This document shows positions 38,343 to 48,240 of a DNA stretch of 64,000 nucleotides, piece by piece; within the stretch, counting starts at the first letter, position 1, and every line of letters starts with the position of its first letter. The position numbers and the translations under genes were made by a program. The DNA is from Nitrospirota bacterium (lineage in GTDB: Bacteria > UBA2233). The stretch covers positions 165,246 through 229,245 of the forward strand of contig WOZJ01000057.1 in NCBI GenBank assembly GCA_011620345.1, given 5' to 3'. Under the pieces are notes generated by a model. It did not search any database. It saw only the letters and a program-made list of their open reading frames with translations, and was not told where the DNA came from.

Positions 38343-38764
38343 AGATCAAATGGCAGGTTGGGTTGACCCTATGTTTCTCGCTGCTCCTTGGCTGCGGCAA
38401 CAAGGAGGCATACTACAAAAGCGTTGCGCACGACTTAAACGCCACCATCCGGCTTCAAGAAGAGGTTGATTCGGGGCATAATACGGGCAACCTAGACCCT
38501 AAAGATACGGCCATGCGCTTTCTGAATGAATCCTTAAACGACCCCGGTCCGTTCGAAGATGTTCGCGTCGGGAAGGAAAAAAAGGGGCGCGTTCGGGTAT
38601 GGGTGCGTTCTTTACGGTCCGGCTATGAGCTTGAGCTATTTCGGCCAATCCGCCCTGACTCCAGCGGAATTTTTGTGGTGAGCGGCTACCGGACGCTTTC
38701 CCCAGAAGAGGTAGCCAAAAGCTTCCCTAAGGAAAAACCCAAGGATCCTTCGGAAACGAACTAA
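38339..38764 (+). CDS. Hypothetical lipoprotein
   Basis: N-terminal LLLGCGNKE lipobox; ATG/GTG overlap with the preceding gene. Confidence 0.6.
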   Translation: MKIKWQVGLTLCFSLLLGCGNKEAYYKSVAHDLNATIRLQEEVDSGHNTGNLDPKDTAMRFLNESLNDPGPFEDVRVGKEKKGRVRVWVRSLRSGYELELFRPIRPDSSGIFVVSGYRTLSPEEVAKSFPKEKPKDPSETN

Positions 38765-39863
38765 GCACTTCGAGCCCGTCTTTTGTGAGGACGACGTCGT
38801 CTTCGATCCGCACCCCGCCTAGATCAGGGTAGTAAAGGCCCGGCTCAACCGTTACTACCGCGCCTTCGGGCAAGGGGATATCCTCGTTTCCTATTCTTGG
38901 GGGCTCGTGGATATCCAGCCCAAGGCCGTGGCCCGTGGTATGGATGAACCCGAAGGGCAACTCGGCCGTCATGTCCGTTGAAAAACCGCTGGCCTCGAAG
39001 TGTGCTACAACAGCCCGGTGGACGCTCGAGGCGTTCACTCCGGCCCTTAAGCGCTCAATGGCGATTCCTTGTGCCTTAAGCACGGCACGGTACATCCGCT
39101 CGAGCCTTTCGGGCGGCCTGCCTTTGACGAACGTACGCGTGATGTCGGCAAAGTATCTTGTCTGTAGGCTCCTTGGGAACACATCGACCACGATGGGAGT
39201 GTGGGCCAGGATGGGGCCGTGTCCCTCTTCGTGAGGCAGCGCAGAGAGCGGGCCTGAGGCCACGATCGTGTGTTGCGCAAGCAGCCCGTTCTCAAACAGG
39301 GTGCGCTCCAACGCGTTGCGAAGCCGCTCGCTTGTAAGCGGCTCTCCTTCAAGGACCACGCGACCCTCTTTCACTCTTGCCCGCTTTAGGATGTCCACGA
39401 CAACCTGAAGGGCATGTTCGGTTGCCTCAATCGCAACCTTGATCCACCCCACCTCCTGAGGGGATTTTTGCAGCCGTTCTGGAAAGAAGGGCAGCTCTTG
39501 CTGGACATCAACTATAAGGCCCATCTCAGAAAGGCCGACATAGAACCGTGCCGGGAAATCGGGCGGGACGAGGAGCGATTCGATTTGATTCGTTAGAAGG
39601 AAGCGGCCGAGAAGCTCTGGAAGCTTTAGCGTTTCGCCTGGGCTTTGTAGCGCCCTCCGGAGGCTCTCCAAAGAAAGCACCTCCGTAACTCTTGCCGTCG
39701 CCTGCGCCCTGGCAAACTCGAGAGGGCTGACAAGAAGGGATGTTTTGGCGTCTTGCTCCAAGAACACGACGGGATCCGGGGCAAGAAAGCCCGTCTTGTA
39801 GAAAAGGTCGGAGGAATGCTCCGGGCTGGCAACAATCAGCCGTGCAGGAGGATGGCTACCCAT
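38727..39863 (-). CDS. M24 family metallopeptidase (Xaa-Pro aminopeptidase-like)
   Basis: C-terminal catalytic motifs HTTGHGLGLDIHEPPRIG, VTVEPGLYYPDLGGVRIEDDVV. Confidence 0.9.
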   Translation of the reverse strand: MGSHPPARLIVASPEHSSDLFYKTGFLAPDPVVFLEQDAKTSLLVSPLEFARAQATARVTEVLSLESLRRALQSPGETLKLPELLGRFLLTNQIESLLVPPDFPARFYVGLSEMGLIVDVQQELPFFPERLQKSPQEVGWIKVAIEATEHALQVVVDILKRARVKEGRVVLEGEPLTSERLRNALERTLFENGLLAQHTIVASGPLSALPHEEGHGPILAHTPIVVDVFPRSLQTRYFADITRTFVKGRPPERLERMYRAVLKAQGIAIERLRAGVNASSVHRAVVAHFEASGFSTDMTAELPFGFIHTTGHGLGLDIHEPPRIGNEDIPLPEGAVVTVEPGLYYPDLGGVRIEDDVVLTKDGLEVLSSFPKDPWVFP

Positions 39864-40372
39864 TTTGGCCCGTGTACTCCCTTGATTAATTTTTTTTCGA
39901 TGTCAGAGGTCTGGCTTGGCCCCGTGACAAGGCTAAGAATGGCAGGGAGAGGGGAGGTAAGCTCTAAAAAGAGTTCTTTGTAGGCTGGGAGAATTTTTTT
40001 TGCATCGAGCACCACAAGAAGCCCTGCCGGCACGAGCGTTACAAGCGGGTTGGTCTTGATGAAGGCTAACGACCCGGAATAGGCAAGCCCAAAATCTGCC
40101 CTTGCCACGCCGAGCGCCACGTTGGGGGAGGAGTCAATCTCCCGGGGCTCCAACGGAAAAGCGCTTTGAAACCCGGACTCGGATAGGGCTTCTTCGAGGA
40201 AGGGGGGAGAGTTTTCCATGGCTGGGTCCACCCAGGCCTCTTGAAAGCCGGTAGCCGTTCGGATTTTGTCGAGCCATTCCTTTAGTGCCGGGGTTGGGCC
40301 GTGTGGAAAGACGGCAACGTCGAGTCTTTCGGCCTGCTTCAGGAATTGCTCAAGCAGCGTCTGTGTGGTCAC
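39836..40372 (-). CDS. LUD-domain protein, LutC-like
   Basis: LUD-type sequence GVARADFGLAYSGSLAFIKTNPLVTLVPAGLLVVLDAKKILP; follows LutA/LutB-like genes; GTG start. Confidence 0.82.
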   Translation of the reverse strand: MTTQTLLEQFLKQAERLDVAVFPHGPTPALKEWLDKIRTATGFQEAWVDPAMENSPPFLEEALSESGFQSAFPLEPREIDSSPNVALGVARADFGLAYSGSLAFIKTNPLVTLVPAGLLVVLDAKKILPAYKELFLELTSPLPAILSLVTGPSQTSDIEKKLIKGVHGPKWVAILLHG

Positions 40373-41738
40373 CCCAAAACCTTTCCTGAAAGGAGCGGGA
40401 TGCCGGAACCGGCAGGTCTCTAGCTTTTCCCCAGCCAAGGACATGTTCGATGTAGGGAATGGCAAGCATCGGTCGTACGAGGCGCCTTGCCAAAGAAACA
40501 ACCCTTGGATGCCTGCCGATATGGGATGCCAACAAGAAGGCCAGGTAGCGAACCCCCTTGGCTGGTGAGCGCGCGGCGTGGTGGAAGAACTGTTCTCTTA
40601 CGGCTAGAAGCTGGCCAGGAATGTCGATCCCTACAGGACATATTTCCCTACAGGCGCCGCAGAGCGTCGAGAAAAACCCGAGCCGTTCCGTTCCTTTAGG
40701 ATGAATACCGGGCATAAGAATGGCTCCTATAGGCCCCATGTAGGGTGCTTGGTAGGCGTGCCCCCCTATGTGGCGGTACACGACGCAAGCGTTCAGACAG
40801 GCACCGCACCGGATACAAGCGAGCGTCTCACGCCTTTTGGGGTCAGAAAGGAGCCCGGATCGTCCGTTGTCGACGAGGATCAAATAGAAGAAACGGTCTT
40901 GTTCGGGTGCCTTGCGCCCAAACTCTGGCGGCGATAGGAGCGTTGTATAAGCGCCTGCGCGCTGGCCTGTGCCCGCAAGCGTCAGCACGGTCAGAAGCGT
41001 ACCTAGGCTTTCCATGTCTGGAGCGATCCGTTCTATCCCCATGAGGGCCACGTGAACCCTAGGGAGGAGAGCGCAGTACCTTAGGTTCCCCTCGTTTTCG
41101 ACAAATGCCAACGTACCCGTCTCGGCTACCCCAAAGTTGACTCCGGTGATCCCCATGTCGGCCGAGAAAAACTTCTCCCGCAAGAACACGCGGGCGAGCT
41201 CGGCGATGGCCGATTCTTCGTCCGGAACGTCTCTTTGGAAGACCCGGCTAAAAAGCTCTGCAATCTCGCGCTGGCTTTTGTGGATACAAGGCGTAAGGAT
41301 ATGCGAAGGCTTTTCTTTGGCCAGCTGGACAATAAGCTCGCCCAAGTCGGTCTCGACGACCTCGATCCCTGATTCCTCGAGGAACTCGTTGAGGCAAACC
41401 TCTTCCGAAAGCATCGATTTGGACTTGACCGCCCGCTTAACATCGTGACGCTTGGCAATGTCAAAGACAGCCCTGCGGGCCTCCTCGGCCGATTTAGCCT
41501 CGATTACACGAACCCCAGCGCCTTCGAGTACGCCGCGAAAGCGCTTGAGGTGCGAAGGAAGGCCGTTCAAGGTGTCCAGGCGGATCTTTCTTGCGCGCTG
41601 GACCAAATCTTGATACTCGGGAATTTCGGCCAGTGTAAGCGCGCGTTTCTGAAAGTAGTGCGCGATGGCGTTATCTAGGTTGGCTTCTAGCTGGAGGTTG
41701 GGCGAGGGAGTGTCGAGTAGCGAAAAGCGCGTCCTCAT
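40350..41738 (-). CDS. LutB-like iron-sulfur LUD protein
   Basis: LUD domain plus ferredoxin motifs CIRCGACLNACVVYR and CGACREICPVGIDIP. Confidence 0.92.
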   Translation of the reverse strand: MRTRFSLLDTPSPNLQLEANLDNAIAHYFQKRALTLAEIPEYQDLVQRARKIRLDTLNGLPSHLKRFRGVLEGAGVRVIEAKSAEEARRAVFDIAKRHDVKRAVKSKSMLSEEVCLNEFLEESGIEVVETDLGELIVQLAKEKPSHILTPCIHKSQREIAELFSRVFQRDVPDEESAIAELARVFLREKFFSADMGITGVNFGVAETGTLAFVENEGNLRYCALLPRVHVALMGIERIAPDMESLGTLLTVLTLAGTGQRAGAYTTLLSPPEFGRKAPEQDRFFYLILVDNGRSGLLSDPKRRETLACIRCGACLNACVVYRHIGGHAYQAPYMGPIGAILMPGIHPKGTERLGFFSTLCGACREICPVGIDIPGQLLAVREQFFHHAARSPAKGVRYLAFLLASHIGRHPRVVSLARRLVRPMLAIPYIEHVLGWGKARDLPVPASRSFQERFWGDHTDAA

Positions 41739-42478
41739 GGCTTAGGGAGTGCCTCATAAAGGAAACTTGCCAAATGGACGAAGCGAACGTTGCTTGGACG
41801 CTTCTTGGCGATGCTCGATAGGTGCATCAGACAGCCGGAATCTGCGCTGATTACCACTTCCGCCCCGGTTTTGGCGATCTCTTCGAGCTTGCGCTCGCCT
41901 ATTCTGTACGAGAGGAACGGAAGAAGCGTACTGAACGCACCCCCGAACCCGCAGCATGGCAAAGGCAGGGGGATTTCTTCCCTTTTGACTCCCCCCGTTT
42001 GATCAATCAGCGCAAGCGGGGGCTCTAGAACCCCGAGCTCTCGGCTCATATGGCAGGAGTTATGGTAGAACACTCTTGTTGGCCTCGGCATTGCCAAGGG
42101 GACGTCCTTGAGTTTACCGTAGGCAAGGTCGCTGAACTCTCTGATTTTGGCCGAGAGTTCTTTTATCTTTTTGTAAAGCCCGGGTTTTCTTTTGGCCGTT
42201 TCCGGTGCGTGTTTTGCAAGAAAGCTTGCACAAGACCCGGAAGGGACGACGACCGCATCCAGCTCTAGCCCGCCAAAACGGTCTACGAACCTCTCGATAT
42301 ACGGCAGCGCAAGCTTGGGAAGGCCTACGTTGAACCAGGGTTGACCACAACAGGTCTGGTTTTTTGGGACAACCACCACAAACCCGGCGAATTTCAAGAC
42401 TTCGATGGCGTGGATTGCGACGTCGGGCTCGAAATGGTCGATCAAGCAAGGGACAAAAAACCCAATCCGTTCAGCCAT
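41735..42478 (-). CDS. LutA-like (CCG-domain) Fe-S oxidoreductase subunit
   Basis: Two CCG motifs: NQTCCGQPWFNVG and LPCCGFGGAFST. Confidence 0.9.
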   Translation of the reverse strand: MAERIGFFVPCLIDHFEPDVAIHAIEVLKFAGFVVVVPKNQTCCGQPWFNVGLPKLALPYIERFVDRFGGLELDAVVVPSGSCASFLAKHAPETAKRKPGLYKKIKELSAKIREFSDLAYGKLKDVPLAMPRPTRVFYHNSCHMSRELGVLEPPLALIDQTGGVKREEIPLPLPCCGFGGAFSTLLPFLSYRIGERKLEEIAKTGAEVVISADSGCLMHLSSIAKKRPSNVRFVHLASFLYEALPKP

Positions 42479-44135
42479 CCAAGAGGGCCCCTTCGGAAGC
42501 GTCCCCCACCAAGGACGCATACCGGGAAAGGTAGCCTTTAAGAGGCTTTTGTCGTATTGGAGTTCTTTCTTTCCTTGTCTCGAGCTCGGTTTGGTCGATT
42601 TCAAGCCGGACTTCTTTAGATGCCAGGTCGATTACGATGGGATCGCCGTCTTCGATGTAGGCGATGGGCCCTCCCTTTGCCGCTTCGGGGCATACGTGGC
42701 CCACGCAGATTCCACGGGTGCCTCCAGAGAACCGGCCGTCGGTGATGAGCGCGACTTCTTTGTCCATGCCTCTTCCCATCAACGCAGAGGTCGGGGAGAG
42801 CATTTCTGGCATGCCTGGCCCGCCTTTCGGGCCTTCGTAGCGAATCACGACGACGCTGCCTGGCTGGATTTGCCCGTTCAAAATGGCCGTCATCGCCTCT
42901 TTCTCTTCGTTGAACACCCGTGCTCGTCCACGGAACGTCTTTAGCCCGGGGTCGATTCCCCCTGTTTTAATCACGCAGCCTTTTGGAGCAAGGTTGCCGA
43001 AAAGAACGCTCAGTCCGCCGTCCTGCCTGAAAGGCGCCTCAAGCGGACGAATGACATCCCCGTCAGGCTCCGGCGCTTGATCGATAAAGTCCCCAATAGG
43101 GTTCCCAAACAACGTCCGCGCCTCGGAGGCGATGAGCCCTGGTTTTTTTTGTAGCGCCTTCAAAACGGCCATAACCCCTCCCACACGCTGGAGGTCTTCC
43201 ATGTGAACCCTCGATGCGGGAGCAATTTTTACGATCTGGGGCACATCTTTGGCAAGCGCTCCGATCGTTTCCAGCGATATCGGCACCTGGGCCGTTTTGG
43301 CCAGCGCAAGGCCATGGAGAATGGTGTTGGTCGAACCGCCGATGGCCGTATCTAAGACGAAGGCGTTGCGGAAGCTCTTTGCGGACAGGACCGTAGAAGG
43401 CCTCCTGTCGTTCAAGACGGCCTCCACGATTCGCCTGCCCGTCTCAAAGGCCAGGTTCCTGCGGAGCTCGGAAACGGCAAGCGCCGTACCGTTCCCAGGA
43501 AGGCTTAAGCCCATGGCTTCGAGCAGGCAACCCATCGAGTTGGCAGTGAAAAGGCCCGAACAAGAGCCGCAGGTTGGGCACGCGGCCTGTTCAATGGCCT
43601 TTAGCTTGGCATCGTCGATCTTTCCCGCGCTCCTGGCGCCCACGGCCTCAAACACGCTGATCAGATCAAGGGGCTTGCCTTCTCCATCAAACCCCTTGGC
43701 CATCGGGCCTCCGCTTAAAAAAATTGCAGGGATGTCTACCCTCAGGGCTCCGATAGCCATACCGGGAACGATCTTATCGCAGCTTGCCAGGCATACGACA
43801 CCGTCAAAGGCGTGAGCCATGAGTGCGACCTCTAGGCTGTCCGCAATGAGGTCCCTCGATGGTAGTGAATAGCGCATGCCTTCGTGCCCCATGGCTATGC
43901 CGTCGTCTACGCCGATCGTGTTGAACTCAAACGCGACCCCACCGGCCTTTCGTATGCCCCGCTTGACCCAGCCGGCAAGCTCTCTTAGGTGCGTATGCCC
44001 GGGGATAATCTCGTTGTAGGCGTTGGCAACGGCGATGAACGGCTTGGAGAAGTCTTCTTCTTTGAGGCCGCAGGCATAAAGCAGCGCCCTGTGGCCAGCC
44101 CGCTCGATCCCGCGCTTGATCATGTCGCTGCGCAT
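42471..44135 (-). CDS. ilvD: Dihydroxy-acid dehydratase
   Basis: CDKIVPGM, ACPTCGSCSGLFTANSM, GGSTNTILH, ITDGRFSGGTRGICVGHVCPEAA. Confidence 0.96.
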   Translation of the reverse strand: MRSDMIKRGIERAGHRALLYACGLKEEDFSKPFIAVANAYNEIIPGHTHLRELAGWVKRGIRKAGGVAFEFNTIGVDDGIAMGHEGMRYSLPSRDLIADSLEVALMAHAFDGVVCLASCDKIVPGMAIGALRVDIPAIFLSGGPMAKGFDGEGKPLDLISVFEAVGARSAGKIDDAKLKAIEQAACPTCGSCSGLFTANSMGCLLEAMGLSLPGNGTALAVSELRRNLAFETGRRIVEAVLNDRRPSTVLSAKSFRNAFVLDTAIGGSTNTILHGLALAKTAQVPISLETIGALAKDVPQIVKIAPASRVHMEDLQRVGGVMAVLKALQKKPGLIASEARTLFGNPIGDFIDQAPEPDGDVIRPLEAPFRQDGGLSVLFGNLAPKGCVIKTGGIDPGLKTFRGRARVFNEEKEAMTAILNGQIQPGSVVVIRYEGPKGGPGMPEMLSPTSALMGRGMDKEVALITDGRFSGGTRGICVGHVCPEAAKGGPIAYIEDGDPIVIDLASKEVRLEIDQTELETRKERTPIRQKPLKGYLSRYASLVGDASEGALLDG

Positions 44136-44381
44136 AGTTTTTTCCCTTCTTTCTGTAGTACCTTCATTCAATGTAGCACCTTCTTGAGAACGATTGAAGG
44201 AAGGAGGCTTCCTAAAAGGTTTATGTGCCAAGCCGATCTCCCAGGCTTTGATGCCCTATCTGGTAGTTTTTTTAGGGGGCGCTGCGTGTCGGTTGTCCAT
44301 CGGAATCGCTTTTGTTTAGAATAGCGTAAGTGGAAACAAGCCGTGCTAATTCCATAAAATTGGGAAGAACGAAGAACAAGG

Positions 44382-44996
44382 ATGAGTGTAAAAACCTTCA
44401 AGGAACTGGCCCAGGGTTACGATGAGGACCCTAGCCGTCAGCAAAGAGCCGAAGCGATTTTCCAGGCAATTCTTCGATTGGTCCCCCTGTCCAAGGAGAT
44501 GGAGGTTCTTGAGTGCGGGGCGGGCACCGGGCTACTTACCGTTCTCCTTGCCCCGAAGGTAAAGCACATCCTTGCTACCGATGCTTCGGAGGGGATGCTC
44601 TTAGTTCTACGGGAAAAACGCTCCCGCCTTGGGTTGTGCAACGTGGATACAGACCTTTATGATCCCACGGGCCAGTCAATGGAATCCTCGTTTGGCCTGC
44701 TCGTGGCCTCCATGCTCTTACACCATATTCCCGACACGGAAGGGGTGCTTCGGCGTTTTTATGGCACGCTCACCCTAAATGGATGGGTGGCGATCGCCGA
44801 TCTCGAAGAAGAAGACGGCAGTTTTCACTCCCCCGAGATGCCAAAGCCAGCTCATTACGGGTTTAACCGGTCCAATGTTGTCAAGAGTTTAGAAGCGGCA
44901 GGCTTCTGCAATGTTTACATCGAAACCGTCCATGTGGTCGTAAAAAACGAGCGGCAATACCCGATTTTTCTTGCGGTGGCCAAGAGGGGGCAATGA
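44382..44996 (+). CDS. Class I SAM-dependent methyltransferase
   Basis: VLECGAGTGLLTVLLAPKVKHILATDASEGML motif I/II. Confidence 0.88.
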   Translation: MSVKTFKELAQGYDEDPSRQQRAEAIFQAILRLVPLSKEMEVLECGAGTGLLTVLLAPKVKHILATDASEGMLLVLREKRSRLGLCNVDTDLYDPTGQSMESSFGLLVASMLLHHIPDTEGVLRRFYGTLTLNGWVAIADLEEEDGSFHSPEMPKPAHYGFNRSNVVKSLEAAGFCNVYIETVHVVVKNERQYPIFLAVAKRGQ

Positions 44997-45111
44997 CAGG
45001 AAAAAGCCTTTAGGATCCCAGGCGTACAAGGTCGTTCGTTCTCTTTAAGCAGCTCGCAAGCTGTGATAGAATACATCCTTTAAAAACAAGGGCGCCTGGG
45101 AGGTTATCTGG

Positions 45112-45384
45112 ATGGGTAAGAAGGACAAAGAAGAGTTTTCGATCGACACGACAGCATCGCTCAGTCAGGTAATCGAAATGCTCGAGGGTCTCGTCGAAGG
45201 GTTTAAGAATGGACGGATTTTTCTAAGCTCCGGGCCGTCTAGCATCGTACTCAACCCGGCAGAGATTATCAAGCTCGAGATCGAAGCGAAGAAAAAAGAG
45301 AACGAAGCCAAGATTGAGATCGAGCTCAAATGGAAGTCGTTTCCGCCTGAACCTAAGGGCCTTGTCGTAGGCTCTAGCCTTTAG
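45112..45384 (+). CDS. amphi-Trp domain-like protein
   Basis: FKNGRIFLSSGPSSIVLNPAEIIKLEIEAKKKENEAKIEIELKWK pattern typical of amphi-Trp proteins. Confidence 0.7.
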   Translation: MGKKDKEEFSIDTTASLSQVIEMLEGLVEGFKNGRIFLSSGPSSIVLNPAEIIKLEIEAKKKENEAKIEIELKWKSFPPEPKGLVVGSSL

Positions 45385-45403
45385 ACGCGCGTCCGGAGGT
45401 CAA

Positions 45404-46822
45404 GTGGATAACTATAGCTTTTATACGAAGCATCCCCGCAGGCGGGTAAAGTGGCTGATTGCCCTCGGGGTGTTTTGCGGTGGAGTTCTATTGCTTGGGA
45501 GGTGGGGCTTGGAGATTTATCGCTCGGGTACTCAAGGCGAGGGCGTGTACGCTATCGAGGGGGAAAAGGTCACGTTCTCCTCGCTGAAAAATGGCCTCGG
45601 TGTGGTTATTCGAGAAGATCACCGGCTTCCTGTGGCTAGCGTCCAGGTTTGGTATAAAGTAGGATCCGTTGACGAGACGGATCAGATTGCCGGCATATCG
45701 CATTTGCTCGAGCACATGATGTTCAAGGGAACGCGAAAGGTTGGCCCTGAGGAGTACCCTAAGATCGTTCAACGAATGGGCGGCCAGGTCAACGCTGGCA
45801 CTTCGAAGGATTTTACGTTCTACTATGCCGACGTGCCGAAGCAGGGAATCGAAAGGGTACTCGAGCTCGAAGCCGATAGAATGAAAAACCTTGTCATCAC
45901 GGAGCAAACGCTTGCTCCCGAGCGGGAGGTCGTGAAAGAGGAGCGCCGATTGCGGGTCGAGAACGACGTGGACGGGCTGTTGATCGAAAACCTTTACAAA
46001 GAGGCGTTTTTGTCGAGCCCTTACCGTATAGATACGACAGGAACGATGGAGGCGCTCGATCAAATTACGCCGGAGAAGCTTCTTGATTACTACCGGCGGT
46101 TTTACTCTCCAAGCAACGCCCTTGTCGTAATTGCGGGAGATGTGGAATCTAAGCAGGCCATTATGCTCGTGGAGCGCCACTTTGGAGCCTTAGAGCCTTC
46201 CGCCCCTTCGAGGGGTTCGATTCCAGAAGAGCCTGCCCAAGAAAAGGAGCGCGTCAAAGAGGTTGTTCGGAGCGATGTGCAGTATCGTTCCACGGTTGGG
46301 GGGTTTAAGGTGCCCTCTTTCAAGCATGAGGATGCCCTGGCCCTTATGGCGCTCGAGAAGATTCTGGGGAACTCAAGCCTGAAAAGCTCGAGGCTTTATC
46401 GGGACCTTGTTGTGAACAAGCCCGTAGCGACAGAGGTACAAGCGATCGATTCAAGGGGTCGCTATCCAGGGCTGTTCATCGTGTACCTACAGCTCAGGGA
46501 GGGCGTGGATGCCCCGAAGGCCAGAGAAGAGCTGTTTGCAACGCTCGGGCAGATTTCCTTAAATGGCCCCACCCAAGAAGAGCTCGAAATGGCAAAGAGC
46601 CAGCTCACCCTTGAAAGGGGCAAGGCGCTCGAGATGGTGAACGGGCTTGCGTTTGAGGTCGGGCTTTCTTATGTCAATGCGGACGATCCGTCCTATTTGT
46701 CTTCTTTGTACGAAAAGCTATCCCAGCTTGGGTCTAAGGATATTCAACGGGTGGTTGATACCTACTTTAAGCCGGAGCACGCGACGTTTGTTGACCTCGT
46801 CTCCAAGGCGGAAGGTTCCTAG
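45404..46822 (+). CDS. M16 family zinc peptidase, catalytic (HXXEH present)
   Basis: ISHLLEHMMFKGT, N-terminal TM; GTG start. Confidence 0.92.
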   Translation: MDNYSFYTKHPRRRVKWLIALGVFCGGVLLLGRWGLEIYRSGTQGEGVYAIEGEKVTFSSLKNGLGVVIREDHRLPVASVQVWYKVGSVDETDQIAGISHLLEHMMFKGTRKVGPEEYPKIVQRMGGQVNAGTSKDFTFYYADVPKQGIERVLELEADRMKNLVITEQTLAPEREVVKEERRLRVENDVDGLLIENLYKEAFLSSPYRIDTTGTMEALDQITPEKLLDYYRRFYSPSNALVVIAGDVESKQAIMLVERHFGALEPSAPSRGSIPEEPAQEKERVKEVVRSDVQYRSTVGGFKVPSFKHEDALALMALEKILGNSSLKSSRLYRDLVVNKPVATEVQAIDSRGRYPGLFIVYLQLREGVDAPKAREELFATLGQISLNGPTQEELEMAKSQLTLERGKALEMVNGLAFEVGLSYVNADDPSYLSSLYEKLSQLGSKDIQRVVDTYFKPEHATFVDLVSKAEGS

Positions 46823-46826
46823 GCTT

Positions 46827-48206
46827 ATGAAGGCCAAATGTGTCCTAGCTTGCTTGACCGTCTTTACCGCATTCGTTTTTGGATTGGCAACGGCCGAGGA
46901 GGGGAGTGTGCAGTTCAAAAAAGTTTCTTTCCCGGAGCATCGAGTGGGCAGCCTGGAAAACGGCGTACAGACCTTTGTCATGCGTTGGGGTAGCGGGAAT
47001 TTAGCCTCTCTCGAGCTCGTATTCCCGGCTGGAAGTGCGAGAGACCCCAAAGGTAGGGAAGGGCTCGCATACTTTGCATCCAAGCTGCTTTCGGGAAATT
47101 TGGAGCTTGCAAAAGAACTCGAAACGCTCGGAGCCACCTTCGATGCGAGCGTTACCCGGGATGGCCTCTATATCGAGCTGACCTGCATCGCCCCTTCTTT
47201 GCAAAAAGCGCTCGGCCTGATCGGGGGCTTGTTGAACCGTCCGACGTTTTCTACGGAAGATTTTCAGCGGCAAAAGCAGCTCCAGCTTGGCGAGCTCGCA
47301 TACAACCGAGCCAACCCCTCATGGGTAGCCCAGGCGAGCTTCTACGAAGCCTATTTTCGCGACCACCCCTACGCCCATCCTCCCTTGGGTACTCAGGAAG
47401 GAGTTGCGGCCATCGCGCCGGAGGATGTCCGTTCTTATTATACGGAAGGGCTAAAGGCTTTTAGGGGAACTGTTGTCGCGTTGGTTTCGCCGCTTCCCTT
47501 GTCGGATCAAGAGAAGCTTCTGCAAAACACTCTGGCGGCGCTTCAAAGAGCCGACGAGGAGAAACCCTTTGCCAACCCGGCTCAAGCCCCCAAGGCCGGC
47601 GTGTTTATCGTGCCATTTCCAGAGGCCAACCAGGCGCAAATTGTCATGGGGCACGAAGGCGTTGCAGCAGGGAACCCGGATCGTTTCCGTGTCTTGCTGA
47701 TGAACTCCATCTTGGGAGGGAACGCCTTCTCGTCCCGCTTGTTTGAGAAGGCTCGGGTTCAAGGAGGGCTGACGTACTCAATCAGGTCGAGTTTTGACTC
47801 GTACAAGAATTCTGGGTTATTCCTCGTCCGGACGTTTACCAGAACCTCCGAAGCGGCACAAATGCTGTCCTTGGTTGGAAGTATTGCCGGACAAATGAAG
47901 GCAGAACCCCCCTCTAATGAGGAGCTTTCGGATGCTAAATCTAGCCTTGTGCTCGGGTATCCTCTAAAGTTTCAAACTGCAAGCAGCGTAGTAGACCGGT
48001 TTGCAGGCTCCCTTTTTTACGGGCTTCCGCTTAACGATATCCTTGATTACCAAGACTATTTAAATGCGGTAACCAAAGAAGACGTTCTTCAGGCTGCCAA
48101 TGCGTATTTATTTCCGGAGGAGCTGCTGAGTGTCGTTGTCGGACAGCCCGAGCCGCTACAGCAAGCGCTGGAGCAGTATAAGCCTACCTTGCTGCCCTCC
48201 AAATGA
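46827..48206 (+). CDS. M16 family protein lacking HXXEH (non-catalytic partner)
   Basis: Signal peptide, M16-like GREGLAYFASKLL without HXXEH; RNNP-like FQRQKQLQLGELAYNRANPSWVAQ; follows the catalytic paralog. Confidence 0.9.
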   Translation: MKAKCVLACLTVFTAFVFGLATAEEGSVQFKKVSFPEHRVGSLENGVQTFVMRWGSGNLASLELVFPAGSARDPKGREGLAYFASKLLSGNLELAKELETLGATFDASVTRDGLYIELTCIAPSLQKALGLIGGLLNRPTFSTEDFQRQKQLQLGELAYNRANPSWVAQASFYEAYFRDHPYAHPPLGTQEGVAAIAPEDVRSYYTEGLKAFRGTVVALVSPLPLSDQEKLLQNTLAALQRADEEKPFANPAQAPKAGVFIVPFPEANQAQIVMGHEGVAAGNPDRFRVLLMNSILGGNAFSSRLFEKARVQGGLTYSIRSSFDSYKNSGLFLVRTFTRTSEAAQMLSLVGSIAGQMKAEPPSNEELSDAKSSLVLGYPLKFQTASSVVDRFAGSLFYGLPLNDILDYQDYLNAVTKEDVLQAANAYLFPEELLSVVVGQPEPLQQALEQYKPTLLPSK

Positions 48207-48240
48207 TTACATCCGTAACGGGCAAGAAGGAGACGCGTTG

